Source: Primula veris (taxonomy: Eukaryota; Streptophyta; Magnoliopsida; Ericales; Primulaceae). Taken from it: 64,000 bases of DNA. Both the position numbers and the translations under genes were made by a program. Shown one piece after another: positions 42,583-55,438 of this stretch (within the stretch, counting starts at the first letter, position 1; the number at the start of each line of letters is the position of its first letter). The stretch lies in assembly GCA_963682055.1 (NCBI GenBank), contig OY821747.1, positions 12,698,258 through 12,762,257 of the forward strand, in the 5' to 3' direction. Under the pieces are notes generated by a model, which made no database searches, was not told the origin of the DNA, and was given only the letters and a program-made list of their open reading frames with translations.

Positions 42583-44395
42583 CAACCCAGAATTCTTGAA
42601 CAAGCTGTTTGAGATTGTATAAATGTCCAGGTAAATTGTATAAATCCTGTTTGAGATTTTTTATTTATATGATATGATCAGGGTTGTCAATTTTACCCGG
42701 CCCGACCTGACCCGACGGTTTTTTGGTATTCGGGTAACGGTTTTAGCGGTGTTCTCTCATTATTTACGGGCCGGGTCAGGTCTATATAATTTTTTTTTAC
42801 TTATTTTACACGACACATACCCGTATTTGTAATGGGTATAATGGTTATCGGTGCAGATATTTACCCAAAATACCCAAAATTCGTAAAATTTATTCTAATT
42901 TTCTAGATGTTCTTTTATAAATGGTATTTTTACGTATTGATAATTAATATATTTTTTCAAGTTATTTCTTAATTTACTTGTTAAAAATAAACAAAGTAAT
43001 GAGTTACTATCAATTTTTTTGCTCCATATTGGTCAATAATGTGTTTGGTTAATTACTGAATCACATAAATATTACACAGTAACTTAAACATTACAAACTA
43101 ATGGTTCCATTTTTTATTTTCTTAATTACCTATTTTATTGTTAATGATTTTTCTAAATTATTAAAAAATATAGACTGAATTAAAAATGTGGGAAAAAGCA
43201 ATATTTTTATATTATTAATTATAAAGATATAAAAATGTGGGAAAAAACCCACAAGACATAAAAGAAAAAAAAATAAAGTAGCGTCAACTAATGAAAAATA
43301 AAACAAGTATAAAAATATCATAAAAACTAATTGTTCAATGTTAAATCTTCAACCGTGTCTTTGCACATATTCAAAAACGTTTCATATTTCTTCACTCGCC
43401 GTTGTATGAGTTTTTCTTGTGTTATTTCTCATGCATTTATCAAATTTTCGTTAAAAATACCTAATATGTATATTTAAAATATGGGTATATACGGTTCTAT
43501 AATTCGGGTATGCGGGTCGGTTTCGCAGGTCGGGTCTACGGGTCGGGTCCACGGTATAAACTTGAGAACCATACTCGCCCCAAGAACCAGCGGGATCGGG
43601 TTGGGTAGACCCAAAAACGGTTCCGTGACGGGCTGGTTCTTACGGTTTTTAGAAATTTACGGTGCGGTTTTCGAATCTTGGTTCTTTTTGACACCCTAGA
43701 TGATGCAAACCACCATGACCTAGAAGTTATGGTTCTCCTACAGAAAAGATTTCCACCTAAAAAACAGCCTATATCAGAATAGTGGATAAAGTAGTACTTA
43801 CAAGGCCAACAAGACCAGCATTTTCATGGAAGTCTGTTATTTCTTATAATCTGATTGAAAAGTTGAAGCACTGAGCATATAACTTGCAATTTAGAATGAA
43901 AGTACCAACATTTCTTTCCACATTGTAAAGGTGGGCAAGAAAGGACCGACCTTTAATATGCCAAATGAATAACGATGCAAATGAAGATAATTGGAAAGCT
44001 TAAGAGCTGACGTGCACGAGTTTGTGGAACCTCAAGTAATACCAGCAAGGGCAGTAAACCATTCTGTGTAACAAAAACATTTTGTTGCTCAGCACACAGA
44101 TGAAAGAAACCAATCAATTTCTGGCAGGAAGATATGACCACATCTTCTGATTCTTCTGGTCTTAATGAGCCAACCAATTAATTGAATTCAACAGCCTACA
44201 CAGAAAAAAAATACACAATGAGTGGTGAGAGTCGAGACCGTAAGTGCCTAAGGAGGTATTTAAATCCCCTCTGTACTTGCTAATTCACTAATCACTTTTG
44301 CATGAGCAATCCAATATTTTATGTCTTAATTAAAATCGAGTTGATTTATGTCACAGTATGATCATTTCCTCTCAAAATATTAGCCTTTATAAAAA
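42583..44395 (-). pseudogene. MAP3K-epsilon fragment, part 2 (duplicate of about 61812-62585)
   Basis: This continues part 1 across the Tat element. At 43953-44177 the minus strand still encodes LVGSLRPEESEDVVISSCQK and FVTQNGLLPLLVLLEVP, and the next exon (43801-43890) is also recognisable. Substitutions relative to the intact copy are numerous, and an element of about 1 kb (42679-43698) is inserted. Homology ends near 44395, so the kinase half was never included or has been lost. Confidence 0.88.
42679..43698. mobile_element. hAT-like element, about 1.0 kb
   Basis: The left end is CAGGGTTGTCAATTTTACCC and the right end TTTTTGACACCCTA, a short inverted match, with GC-rich inner repeats (CCCGACC / GGTCGGGT). 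It is absent from the duplicate near 61880. Flanks GATATGAT and GATGATGC are only an imperfect duplication. It resembles the 15760 element in sequence style. No transposase. Confidence 0.75.
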
Positions 44396-44439
44396 CAATA
44401 AAATGAATTTGAAATGTCTTTCAAGTGGTTGCTACCACC

Positions 44440-47400
44440 TTCTTTAAAGCATGTAAAGTTATCTTATCATTTCGGCTGTCGTCGATTGATAAATGATTTA
44501 GATGCTAAGACATGATTGTCTGTACTATTATTCGCCTGTCGTTGATTGATAATAACATTTTGATATTGTGTCATTGACCGGATGAGATATTCCCGTGTCA
44601 AAAGACGATGCTTGATTTATAATCGCATCGCATTTGGATTCTCTCTGAGAATATATTTCATGATTGATCCGAAATACATGCCACCAATGTTCTTTTTGAA
44701 AGACCAGTATGTGTAAAGATCACAAAATTGACTCGTAAAATTCTTATAAAGAATTGAATGAGTTGTTATGGAGTCATCCAACCATAAGACAAACCATTAA
44801 AAATTTATGGTTATGGTTGATGCATCGACAATATGGTCACATGATTATTGTTGTCAAACTTTTAGCCCTATCATTAAGTTGATGGCTCATGATCCGGATT
44901 ATCCTGAAAAGTCTAGTCGACTTGATAATGCCGAAGAGTAAGTATCGAAATTTCGATTTGAATTACTTGAGTTTGGGAATTGAAATTGAACATTCTGTCG
45001 ATTATGTTCAGACCCAAATGGACTCACGAAAAGTTTGATGATGCGACTGCAAATGATTGCACGCACTTCTTGGTCTTGCGCACCAAGATTTATATTTCCG
45101 TGTGGGGTTATGCTATTTTGCTGCATTTGTCCGTTATGAGGCCCATAGACACTCAAACACAGCTGATTACTGTTTATTAGCCAGAAGTCTCATATTAAGG
45201 TGTGTTTAGAGTGCTTAATTAATATTTTAATTGAGCTGCTATAGCATTCAAAATATGGACCTCTGAAGGGGACATAAGTCGATTATGAATCCCCTGACTA
45301 TCATTTGATAGAGTAACATTGGCAAGCGATCTCTTTACCGTATGACATGCGAAAGTGACATTGCTAAGACTGTTCTTCCCGTCGTTAGGGGGAGATTTGC
45401 ACGTTACCGTTGATAAGGAATGATGTGAAGTAATGTGACATAACCCACTCAGTCTTAACTTGATCCCCAAAACTGCACTTAGTGATAAGTAAGTGCATAG
45501 ACTCACTCAAGTCTAACTAAATGTCATATGCATTTAATGACTTTATAAGATGTCACGAGATCATTTATACCTGCTGCAAAATGTTTGCCAGGATAGACGT
45601 CCATGTCGGACGCCGTGTTCCAGTCGTAACACGTTACTTTGGCCGAACCTGCCAGGCCAAGGACATTGCCGTCAATCTGTCGTCCTTTACAAGATACGAG
45701 AAAGTTGATCGGTTCTTTAATTCATTCTTCCCCAAAGGTGATGAACTGAAACTCATTTGTCGCACGAAATTATAAAGGATCAAGGATATGTGTGATTTCC
45801 TCCTCATCCTGAGAATTTTGAAATATCTGTCGATCATGATATCTTAGACGATATTGAAGCAAAACGAGACTGTCATTGATTAATTGTTCATATATTCAGT
45901 GACGACTGATAATATGAGCAAATTATGACAGAGAACCATGTACCGTTTCCTGAAATCAACGTAGAATAGACTGACATAATGGAAACTTGCAATCCAAGTA
46001 AACTCCTTAGCGAAAGTGTGTTCGGACCTGTAGCTCCAACACCACTAATGTTAAACTAGTTCGTTTATTTGGTTATTCGTAAGAGGAGTGATGAGAATAA
46101 TGAGATTGTAGAATGCGCGCCTAATAGCGCAAGGCTTCTCTCACACATTAGAATTGATTACGAGATGGTTTATTTCCTTGTAATGGACATTATAATGGTC
46201 TCTTACTTTATCAGTTTAGTAGTTTTCGAAATTAATTATGCAACATGTGATTGTGGTCACGGTTTTATCTCTATGGGGATTTAGACAAAAAGATATAGAT
46301 GAAAATCCCTGTGTTATTTCATGTGCTTAAATCAAGTAGTTCCTGACCACGGAACATGATCTTAATTAACTGAGACATTCACTATATGGATTATAAAATC
46401 CGAGCGGATGTGGTATATCTGCCTAAGTGAGTACTTGATCATCTTGGGATACTTGAACAAGTATTATGCCCTTGTGTGTTTTATTACGCGATCCACTTTT
46501 GGATTTGCCTTCGAGATGAAGGATCTTGGGAAGAAACGGTAGTGACTTGACCTGATGATCGAGTCCCGTAAATATTGAATCTAAGTTCATAATTCAGACT
46601 ACACCCCGAAGGTGTTATGACGTTTTAGTCATCATGACGCTAAGTCGTCAGATTTTCCCATGATCGTCCGATCACTAGACATTGATATAGACCCGGTCCG
46701 TCTCAGATGAGACGATGAAGATATATTGAACTATGATGTTCATATCTAAGTACAATAAGCGCATCATTGTACTTGGTCTAATGTATTAGGACGAACATCT
46801 TATCTGCAGTGAATGGTATAGCTCGACAAAGCATCGCGCTAACACGCTGTCACCGAAATGGCACTAAAGACACATTCCCTTACCTTATGTTAATTTTGAA
46901 AGTGGGATACTTTATCCCGTTTTGCGTTGTCGAGTGTACCTGCCCTTTGGTACTCGACTTAACGCCACACTTTTTTGGTTATACCGATGTCGGTTAATTA
47001 TCAGACCCGCATAAGAGATATTCCTAGTATGGTTATGTCTTTACCATTAGAAATAAGGCGATATCTTGGAGGTCTTGAAATGACTCCAAAGGAATCACTC
47101 AGATCTACTCATGCTATATGAGACGACTAGAGAGTATATATGACTTCGAGCTAGTATAGTCACATTTGAATTACATATGTTCTGTCTCACGATCCAGATA
47201 AAACACTTGTCTTATTTGAGGACAACTTGTTGTTATCAATCAAGAGAAACATGATTAGATATCCTATTTAGCATTTCTCGTCGAAATAAATCTTCACATA
47301 TGAAGTTTAAGAGCATCCAGTTGAATGTTCTTTCTATTCCGCGTTAGATTTTATTGCATCCAGTCGTGTGCAAGTAAATGAAGCATCCGGTCGAATGCTC

Positions 47401-48300
47401 GTACTCTTTTTTGAAATATGAAATTCTTGCACCCAGTCGTGTGCAAGTGAGGGGGAGCATCCATGTGAATACTTATTGCACTAATTACTACTTAGTCGAA
47501 ATTCTCACACCATGTCGTGTGCAAGTGAGGGGAGCATCCAGTCGCATGCTCGTGTACTCTTTTTGTCCTTAGACCAAGGTTTTTTCCCATTGGGTTTTCC
47601 TTGGCAAGGTTTTTAGCGAGACACATTGCCATCATATCTCACTTAACATTGCCGAAATTAGGGTGAGTATCATGTTGTATACTTGTTACCACTGTGTACT
47701 CTTTTATCATTCGAACAGAGGTTTTTTCCACTGGGTTTACTCTGGCAAGCTTTTGATGAGACACCTATTTGGTGGTTGATCCCTACTACTACCACTGTTG
47801 CACTCTTTTTCCTTCGATCAGAGATTTTTTCATTGGGTTTGCTCTGTAAATGTTTTGATGAGGCACATTTTTTAATGGTTAGTTACTTACATGTAATTTC
47901 GGCTTATATAATTCGGCTACACAGTTTTTCCTACGTACCGATTTTGTCCCACATTGAGTTTTTTGGCTCTGAGGTTTTATGTGTTTAGTACTGCGAATGA
48001 ACTCGACTCACATCGACAGCATGAAGACGAAGAAATCAAGACGTCCAAATGGGAAGTGTTGTAGGATATTATTGACCATCTTGGGCCTTACTCTATGACC
48101 TTTACTTGGGCCCATCTTGACCTTTCCTACCGTATGTAACCCTACTCTCTATTATATAAAGTGGGTTATGGAGTCTCTTGATGTATGTCCATTACATATA
48201 TGAATGAATAAGTCCTCCATTATTGTTATCTCTCATACTTCTCCCTATATCTATACATATCTCTATATATCTCTATAACGAGCTAATATGTCACACAACA
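44440..48300 (+). mobile_element. Degenerate Ty1/copia retrotransposon with 3' LTR
   Basis: Plus-strand pol remnants survive in shifting frames with many stops. ARIDVHVGRRVPV lies near 45590. VIRKRSDENNEIVECAP and SARLLSHIRIDYEM, corresponding to the copia RT segment, lie at 46069-46170. A piece like SLYGL lies near 46385 and FEMKDLG near 46517. RNase H pieces RCHRNGTKDTFPYL, FFGYTDVG and NKAISWRS lie at 46850-47080. The 47560-47900 modules match those of the other copia element. The 3' LTR is 48057-48300. No 5' LTR was found. Long dead as a coding element. Confidence 0.85.
48057..48300 (+). repeat. Copia 3' LTR (244 bp) abutting kelch-like copy 2
   Basis: Starts TGTTGTAGGATATT after the purine-rich CCAAATGGGAAG and ends CACACAACA. 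An ATTATATAAAGTGGG at 48151-48165 is a plausible LTR TATA box. The LTR ends 28 bp before the ATG of the downstream gene. Confidence 0.8.
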
Positions 48301-48328
48301 TTAACAAATTAGTAAAAGAAATAGATGG

Positions 48329-51041
48329 ATGGAGGGGGTTAAGAGGAAGTTTGCTGTGGTAAAGAATGTATTCATCTTCTGCAAGGTGTTGGGTGCTGCC
48401 AAATGTGCTGTTTTATACGAATTGAAGATTAGTATTACTACTTGTGGTAGCGGTGGTGAAGAGGAGAAAATCATGGTGGAGCCACTGTTTTCCTCATCAA
48501 AAAACAATCAGCTAATGCCAATTGAATTCTTCTATGATCGCAGAATCATCCCTAGAATCGATTCCGTGGCTGCCTGTCTTTTGGGATCCACTTTGTACGT
48601 GATGCCTCACGACGAGGAAGAAACATATGGTTCCGATTGTAAGTATCTTAACCGCTACTTGGAAAAGTATAGAAAACTTGCTTTTGCAAAACGTGAGCCA
48701 CTCCCACCCTATACGCTTGATCTCCTCCATGACAAGCCGAAGAAGAGAGAGATGCCTGTTTTTCCGTTTGGAAGAAAGACACTCCCTCTCATGCTAGCTG
48801 CTGGCGAGCGTATCTTTGCTCTCTCCGGTATGCTTCGGATGCTCCAAACCTCACATCCTTGCTTCGAGTCGCTTGATCCCATTACATTCAATTGGACTCA
48901 ATTAGAAGCCCCTCCTTTCCACAATGACCAATACTTTATATTGGGTTTCGTTGTGCTGGAGGAGCACGGTTTCATACTTGTCTCCCTCTCTGAAACACGA
49001 CACAGTGGTGTGCTATACTACTCGTACAATATTGGCTGTGGAGTATGGTTGCATGTTCATCTGCCCCAACTTTTCTCTCAGATTTTTCGTTTAACTGTGG
49101 ATCACTGCATACATAAAGAAGCTGTAGTTGTAGGCAATGATATATACACCTATTATACTGACTATGAGCTGCTCTTGGTGTTCCCTTACCATGTTGTTCC
49201 CGATGTTCATAAAGATTGCGATTCAATCTTACTTGGCCCGGTAACAAATGTAGAAGGCTTGGAATTTGATCAAAGTCAAAACTTATTTCAGGATTACGAT
49301 ACCAGTTTCAAGACAACCGCTACTGTTGCAAAAGTAGACGACGGAATACTTTGTCTAATCCATACCCTACCTTTTTTTTAAGTGGATCTCCAATACTTTT
49401 GTGTTACGTTTCTTCAACTTCTTCCAGACCGGAAATGTAATACCCTCAAGTCCTTTTCCTGCCTTATTTCCAAAGAGAGTGTGAATCTGGCCGAGATTTG
49501 TATCAGCTCTTGTTTTGTCATGTAAATTGTCACTCGCCATCACTTTCTTCTAATTGTTTATGAAATCCTTATAAAACAGTTAGCTACCATCTTGCCTTTC
49601 CTCTTCTTCTAAAAAGATATTCTTAAAGTGGAGTGGACATAAGTATAATAACAAAAGCCTTAGAAAGGAGCATACAAGCCTAGGCCTTGGCTCCTTCTGA
49701 TGAGGCAAACGCATCAAAGAATGAATCAATGATTTCTAAAAGGAAAAGACATAGGAATTAGGCATCACTTGGGGGAACTGGGGACTTATCTCTGAAGCCT
49801 AAGAATAAGCCCTATCTTCGTTATTCGGAAATCAAACTTTTAATTTTGAAAACAGACTCGTACTTCCCAAGTACGAAGCTTGACTTTTTTGAATTTGTTA
49901 ACTTTTTTAAAATTTGTATGTTCTTTGTTCTAAATGGTTACGGTTCACAAAAGAAGCAATACCTTTTTGCGTCTTTTTTTAATAATTAATTCATGAATAT
50001 TGTATATTGCACTTTTGCAAAATGAAATTTTACTGTAAATACTTACCAACGTCATGGTAAAAGTATTGTTTTATTTAGTGTTGACCTGATAGTTATTTCT
50101 GCTCGTAATTTACTCCGTGTGACACTTATAAAAGTTTTTTTTCATAAAAAAATTCATTATTTTTGTCCAATGCATTAGATAATACTGAAATAGGCTATAG
50201 GGCCAATTTACAAAAATATGAATACTTTTTTGGGATAAATAATAAGAAAATCAAAAAAGTCAACAAATTTGAAAAAGTCAAGGCTCGTACTTGGGAAGTA
50301 CAAGTCTGTTTTCAGAATAACGACTTTGATTTCCGAATAACGAAGTTAGGACTGTATTAAGAAAAACTCGACTGTATAAAGACGCTACCTAATAATAAAC
50401 TGGTTAATAGTCCTTTTTACTGACCATAAAATGCAACGAGATAACATGAACCTACTGTACAAGCACTTAAAACCCTGTGTGGGCATCAAAGTTAGCTAAG
50501 GACTTGCTCTCTAGGAGCATATATACAAGCCTAAGGCATGAGCCTCTTTCATTTCTTCCCCATCATTTACTTTTTGCATTTTGTTGATTGTTAGATTTTC
50601 TTTCTTGGATGATCATCTTTTTGTTTTCATGCTTAGTTCCTCGAATTTACCATTCTCTTACACAGATGGATAAACTTTCATGTTTGCAGCCAGAAATCAG
50701 ACTTAGTTTCTGTTCAGTGGTATTTGTTTTGTCTAAACTTCATGTGGAAAGCTGTAAAAAATTTGGTTCCTTTTCTTTTAGTTTATAAATGTATATGCAT
50801 TGAATGTTAGTCTGGCTATTTCCTTTGCATCCTACGATTATATCTCCTTTTGCTTTCCTTTTACCCCGTTTCTCTCTCTTGGTTCCGTTTGGTACTTTCT
50901 AACACTTTCAATGCCTTATTAATTAGGAACGATGTTGAGGAAAATAGGGAACATCGTCGTGCGAAGCGAGCAAATGACGCCGATGCCAATACTTTGATAG
51001 GGATGGAAAGTGGTGGTACAGGAGAAGTTGAAGCCATGTGA
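48329..51041 (+). pseudogene. Kelch-like beta-propeller gene, copy 2, with late in-frame TAA
   Basis: Two exons by comparison with copy 1: 48329-49521 and 50927-51041. The first is open from MEGVKRKFAVVKNVF to TAA at 49379-49381, where copy 1 has a lysine codon. Beyond it the frame continues (DLQYFCVTFLQLLPDRKC) to the donor. The 350-residue product would keep PVFPFGRKTLPLMLAAGE, CFESLDPITFNWTQLE and FVVLEEHGFILVS but lose the last ~47 residues of exon 1 and the charged last exon. An ATG four bases upstream (48325) is out of frame; copy 1 starts at the equivalent ATG, and a small deletion here forces use of the second. Its promoter has been replaced by a copia LTR. It may encode a shortened protein or be a pseudogene. 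Confidence 0.7.
49809..50389. mobile_element. MULE-like or unclassified long-inverted-repeat MITE in the kelch copy 2 intron, 581 bp
   Basis: Long arms read TTCGTTATTCGGAAATCAAA, then AAACAGACTCGTACTTCCCA and TTGACTTTTT, and return inverted at 50264-50350. It is flanked by TAAGAATAA (49800-49808) and TAATAATAA (50390-50398), a 9-bp duplication with one mismatch. The copy 1 intron has a single TAAGAATAA near 21503. About 38 bp of unique sequence follows the right arm, so the true terminus is not perfectly symmetrical. Confidence 0.85.
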
Positions 51042-53240
51042 TGACACCAAGAGCTAGAGGAGCGCGAGAAAAGAAGTAGGAGAGAAAAATGTGTATTCAC
51101 AGATACAAATACTGCATATGCCTCGAGTTCCAGCTTGTTACGAGGATACAATGTTAGTCTCTTGTTGTTCATTTTGTCAAGGTGCCGATAAATCACTACT
51201 CAGAAAAGAAACTGTCAATCTCTAGTACAGAATTATAGGAGATAAAACTGAGAAGTATTCCAATTTAAGTCGTCTGATACAGTCGTCAACGTGCATCATA
51301 AATAATAAGTTGCTGCACATATTATGACAACTTTGGAACCTACCACCATGTATGATTATATAAGTTCTTGCAAGGCTTTGAGTGAAAACATAACATGAAC
51401 TTTAATCTTAAAATGTTATTTAATAATTTGTAATTTTTTTTTGTATAGTTAAATGTTATTTTAATTTTAATTTTAATTGAGCCTTATTTATAGTTAAAAA
51501 AACATAACATGAACTATTGACTCATTTACTTATAGTTAGAACCAACATAATTTGATGGTATATTTTGTGTAATGTGAAAGAGAGGCATAGGCGGAAAGTG
51601 GAAGCTGAATTGAAGAAAAAGGCTGAATTTGAAGAGCATAAAAGGCGTTTGGGGAGGGTGTGAATGGAAAACGAGTGTTAAAAAGGTCTTCTGATCGTTC
51701 TCACAAGATTGCATATTCATGTTGTTATGTTTATGGCCAGGGAATGATTGCTTCTTCTTTGTAATTAACTAATTATCAAGTTCTTTGTGTCGAAAAAAAA
51801 AGGTACTTTGTGTCGAGAACGAAACGGGTTTTCGCTTGTAATATCAACTAGTATGTTATATGGATGAACTGAGTTTCTTTACTTGGATCCTAAGTTCCAT
51901 ATTTTTCCTTATGATTTCTATTGTTGTTGGAGAATATTCAACAACAAAGTGGTTTATAGCAGCATATTTTTTATTTTACATTAAGCAATAAGCACATCAT
52001 CAGCTATGTAAGTTGTCTTTGCAGGTCTCTCGATCCTTGTTAAATTAAATGGCCCGGGATTCCCATCAGGATTGTTTACAGAACAAAGCAACAGTCGGAA
52101 TTATTTTTCAACACGTTCTTTTTTCATCTATCGAATACGTACTAGTGAAGGAGAAGATCATTAACTGATCGACTTATATTATTGATGAAAGTTTTTTCAA
52201 GATTTTCAACGTGACGGGCTAAAAGACGGAAGCTCGGTTGTCAAGTCAAAAAGAGTATTATAAGCTACAGAATATATATATTTAAAAGGATATACGTGTG
52301 CATTTGAATGTTAGGGTGTATCTCTAAATTTGCGTCCGAAACCAGGAATGTGCTGCACGTCTTTAGCATTATTTTTCCCATTGGTTCTATAGGGAACCTG
52401 CTCCGTTCGGTTTTACACCGAAACATAGAGGTAACCAATGAGAAGTAATCGGTTGTCCAGGATGGGTTTTTACCGAATTAATGTTTAAAACTTAACCAAA
52501 TTAAACCAATTATCATCGATTTTGTTTGGTTTGGTTTTAGTCGGTTTGTACCATTCCGACAGTGCAAAACGTGGCTCAGAGATAGCCGCTCTTATTATAT
52601 CAGATTATGAAAATGAATTTTTTTAAACAGTGATGGTGTATTACAGCATTAGACAACCCTAAAAAAATACGCTTTTAAAGAAAATTACGATTTAAAATAA
52701 AATAAAAATAAAAGTAACTTTTTAAAGAAAGAACACTTTTTTAAAAAGTAACTTTTTAATTTTAATTTATTTTTTTTTACTAATTAGGTACTCAGCCTAT
52801 AAATTTACCAATTAAGTACCCAATGTATAACTTTGTCCCAATTAGTAAAAAAGAAATGGTTTGGGGGACTAAACAACATTTTCCCCCTAAAATTAATGTT
52901 CCAAGTCTTCAAGCATTACCACTCGTCAAAATCTTCTACCCCTATTCTCTATCCCTTCCGAGCCCCCTTAATTATTTTCACTCAAATTTTAAATTTTCAC
53001 AACTTATATCGTAAATTTATAAACTTTTATAATATATTGTATTCAAATTTTAAAACATTTGAACATAATATTGTTTTAGACAATTTTTTTAATATTCAAT
53101 GTTTAATTTACACTAATTTATACATTTATTCCAAAACAAATTTTGTGTGGATTTTTTTAAAAAAATAATTATTTGAATGTATTGATACATGTATTATATT
53201 AATTGTATAATTTTTTTCAAGTTTTTTAGAATTTTTTTTT
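51042..53240. other. Spacer with a duplicated segment and a lone coding-like stretch
   Basis: 51045-51400 is a diverged duplicate of 54029-54830 (shared TGTGTATTCACAGAT, GCCTCGAGTTCCAG, TGTCAAGGTGCCGATAAATC). At 51580-51662 the plus strand reads RHRRKVEAELKKKAEFEEH and ends in TGA, resembling a charged last exon of an unknown gene. Nothing else coding was seen. Confidence 0.5.
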
Positions 53241-54028
53241 TTATAAAATAAGCAGGCACGGAATAGTATAGAGAAATGAGATAGAAGATTTGGATTCAGT
53301 TAATCGGAGTTGACAAGAATAAATAAAAAAAGAAAAAACTGGGCAAGGAGAAAGGGTTGACCATAAAAAACCAAAAATAAAAATCCCACACATGCAAAAA
53401 TGAAAGAGAACCAAGATACAAATTTGATACATCAAACATGGCCACCAGAGCACTGCCCATCTCACCGCTCTTCAATCAGATTCCGAAGCTTATGCGGTAA
53501 ATTATTCTCCCACTATAAGTTGCTTGTACACAGCCTGAGATACAGAGAAAAGCAAACATGAGGTTGACCAAGAAATCATCATTCAACAAACAAATATAAG
53601 CTTATATAGTTCCAGCGCATGAACAACAATATTTGACTGCAATGAAGCCAAAATCAATAGCTCTCTGATCTACTGATTAGTGATTAACAGCATCAAATCT
53701 TAAAATATGTTTTTTTTTTTTTATAGTTCACTTCGATAACTTCCTTAACATTGGACTACCTAACTGCACCCGGACCGGATGCAGATTACAATTAATAGAT
53801 CTAAGATTACAAATTACTATAAGGAAAACCAATCATTGCTTTACTTTTATTTAAATTTGCAATCAGAGATTAATTCCATTACCTTTTGTGTTTTATAAAA
53901 GGGTAAAGTCGTGATAAAGTAAATTGCTAATTGGGAAAGTGATCCAACGGTAAATTAAAAAGCATATTCAACATTAAACACCAGAAAAAAAAAAAACAGA
54001 ATGTTTACCTTCATAAATTTCAGAAGAT
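53241..54028 (-). pseudogene. Duplicate of the MAP3K-epsilon last-exon region
   Basis: Aligns with about 55290-56265: the last-exon start, the preceding intron and the donor side of the previous exon. The exon equivalent (53461-53540) has lost the segment encoding HHPRPK and has indels. Homology ends exactly inside the preceding exon at TTTCAGAAGAT, where a different duplicated block begins. Non-functional. Confidence 0.8.
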
Positions 54029-55438
54029 ACAAATACTGCAAGAGAGGAGCGCGATAAAAGTATTAGGAGAGAAAAATGTGTATTCACAGATTCAAATACT
54101 GCATGTGCCTCGAGTTCCAGTTTGTACTTGATCCCTTGTGATGAGGATACGACACTAGTCTCTGGTTGTTCATTTTGTCAAGGTGCCGATAAATCACTAT
54201 GTTGCTCAGAAAAGAAACTGTCCATCCCTAGTACAGAATTATAGGAGAAAAAACTAAGTATTCCAGTTTAAGTCGTCTAATATAGTAGGAAAGTGATGTA
54301 GTTGATTAGTATTAAGATACCAGAAGTACTTAACCATGTGTTAATTCTCCTTTAGTTGCAATTAAAATTCAGTCCAATCTATTTCAAGGCTGCTATTAAA
54401 GGTACCCCATTTTAGTTATCGTTGCAATTCATGCCTAGCAAAAAATGTCGTACATTAACTTTGAAAGCCAACATGGATTACCATCTTAGGGTGTACCATG
54501 TAACATTCCGTAACCTGAAATATACTTTATTGCAAGACTTTTAGAAATTCGTAACGATTTGAATGAATGTTTGCCATTTCAATTCAAAACAAAAGAAAAA
54601 TCTGTTATTTAAGACGCGTCAACCCAAACATCACATATTATCACAACTTTTGCAACCTCAAAGGCTACCACGTATGATTAAAATGTTCTTGCAAGGTTTT
54701 ACAAAAACAATATCTAAATAACTTGCTCATATCCTAAGCTCTCTATTTATCTCCCTGTAGTGTCATGTCATGGTTCAGGTACAATCTATGGATGGGTTGA
54801 GTGAAAGCATAACAGTAACTAGATACATCAATAAACTAAAAAAATATTCTAATCGCTTGTTCCTTTAATATTTATCAGAAATAAGCTTAGGAATACTGCT
54901 TTATTGTCCTCGATAACAAAAAAGAATTCCCTTTATTCGGTTTAGATGTGTTCGATCCAAGGCTTTGTAGGAGACATTTCGTATAAGTACGGATAAAATG
55001 ATAATATAACAATAAAATATTAGTAAACATAGCAGATAAATACAAACTTACCCCCAAAAAAAGGTAATCAATAACCTGAAGGTCTTGCGGCCGATTCTAG
55101 TCAAATATGACCTTGTGCTAGACCTTGCCCCAATAAAAACTAGGAATACAAAGATACTATTGTTTTGATGCTAGAAATTAAAGTTCTAAGTCTTTGTAAT
55201 GGGGGTTGGAAGAATATACAATTATGAACTAGCAATGCCGGAAGCACCAAGGGAAAGAGAGGAGGAGGGGGGGGTAGCTGGCAAGATTTTTTCTTAAGAA
55301 AAAAACTGGGCATGGAGAAAGGGCCGGCCATCAAAAACCAAAAATTAAAATCCCATACATACACAAAAGAGAAAGATAACCAGAATATAATTGTCTACAT
55401 CAAACTTATATATTCACATGATAACTGCCCCCAAAGAT
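54029..55438. other. Spacer, partly duplicate of 51045-51400
   Basis: 54029-54270 and 54600-54830 match the region just after kelch copy 2. The rest is AT-rich with no gene. The 3' UTR of the MAP3K-epsilon gene probably lies at the right end. Confidence 0.55.

Noticed and set aside
47378..47988. Plus-strand frames before kelch copy 2
   Set aside because: These are the same copia 3' modules in the other orientation and not genes.
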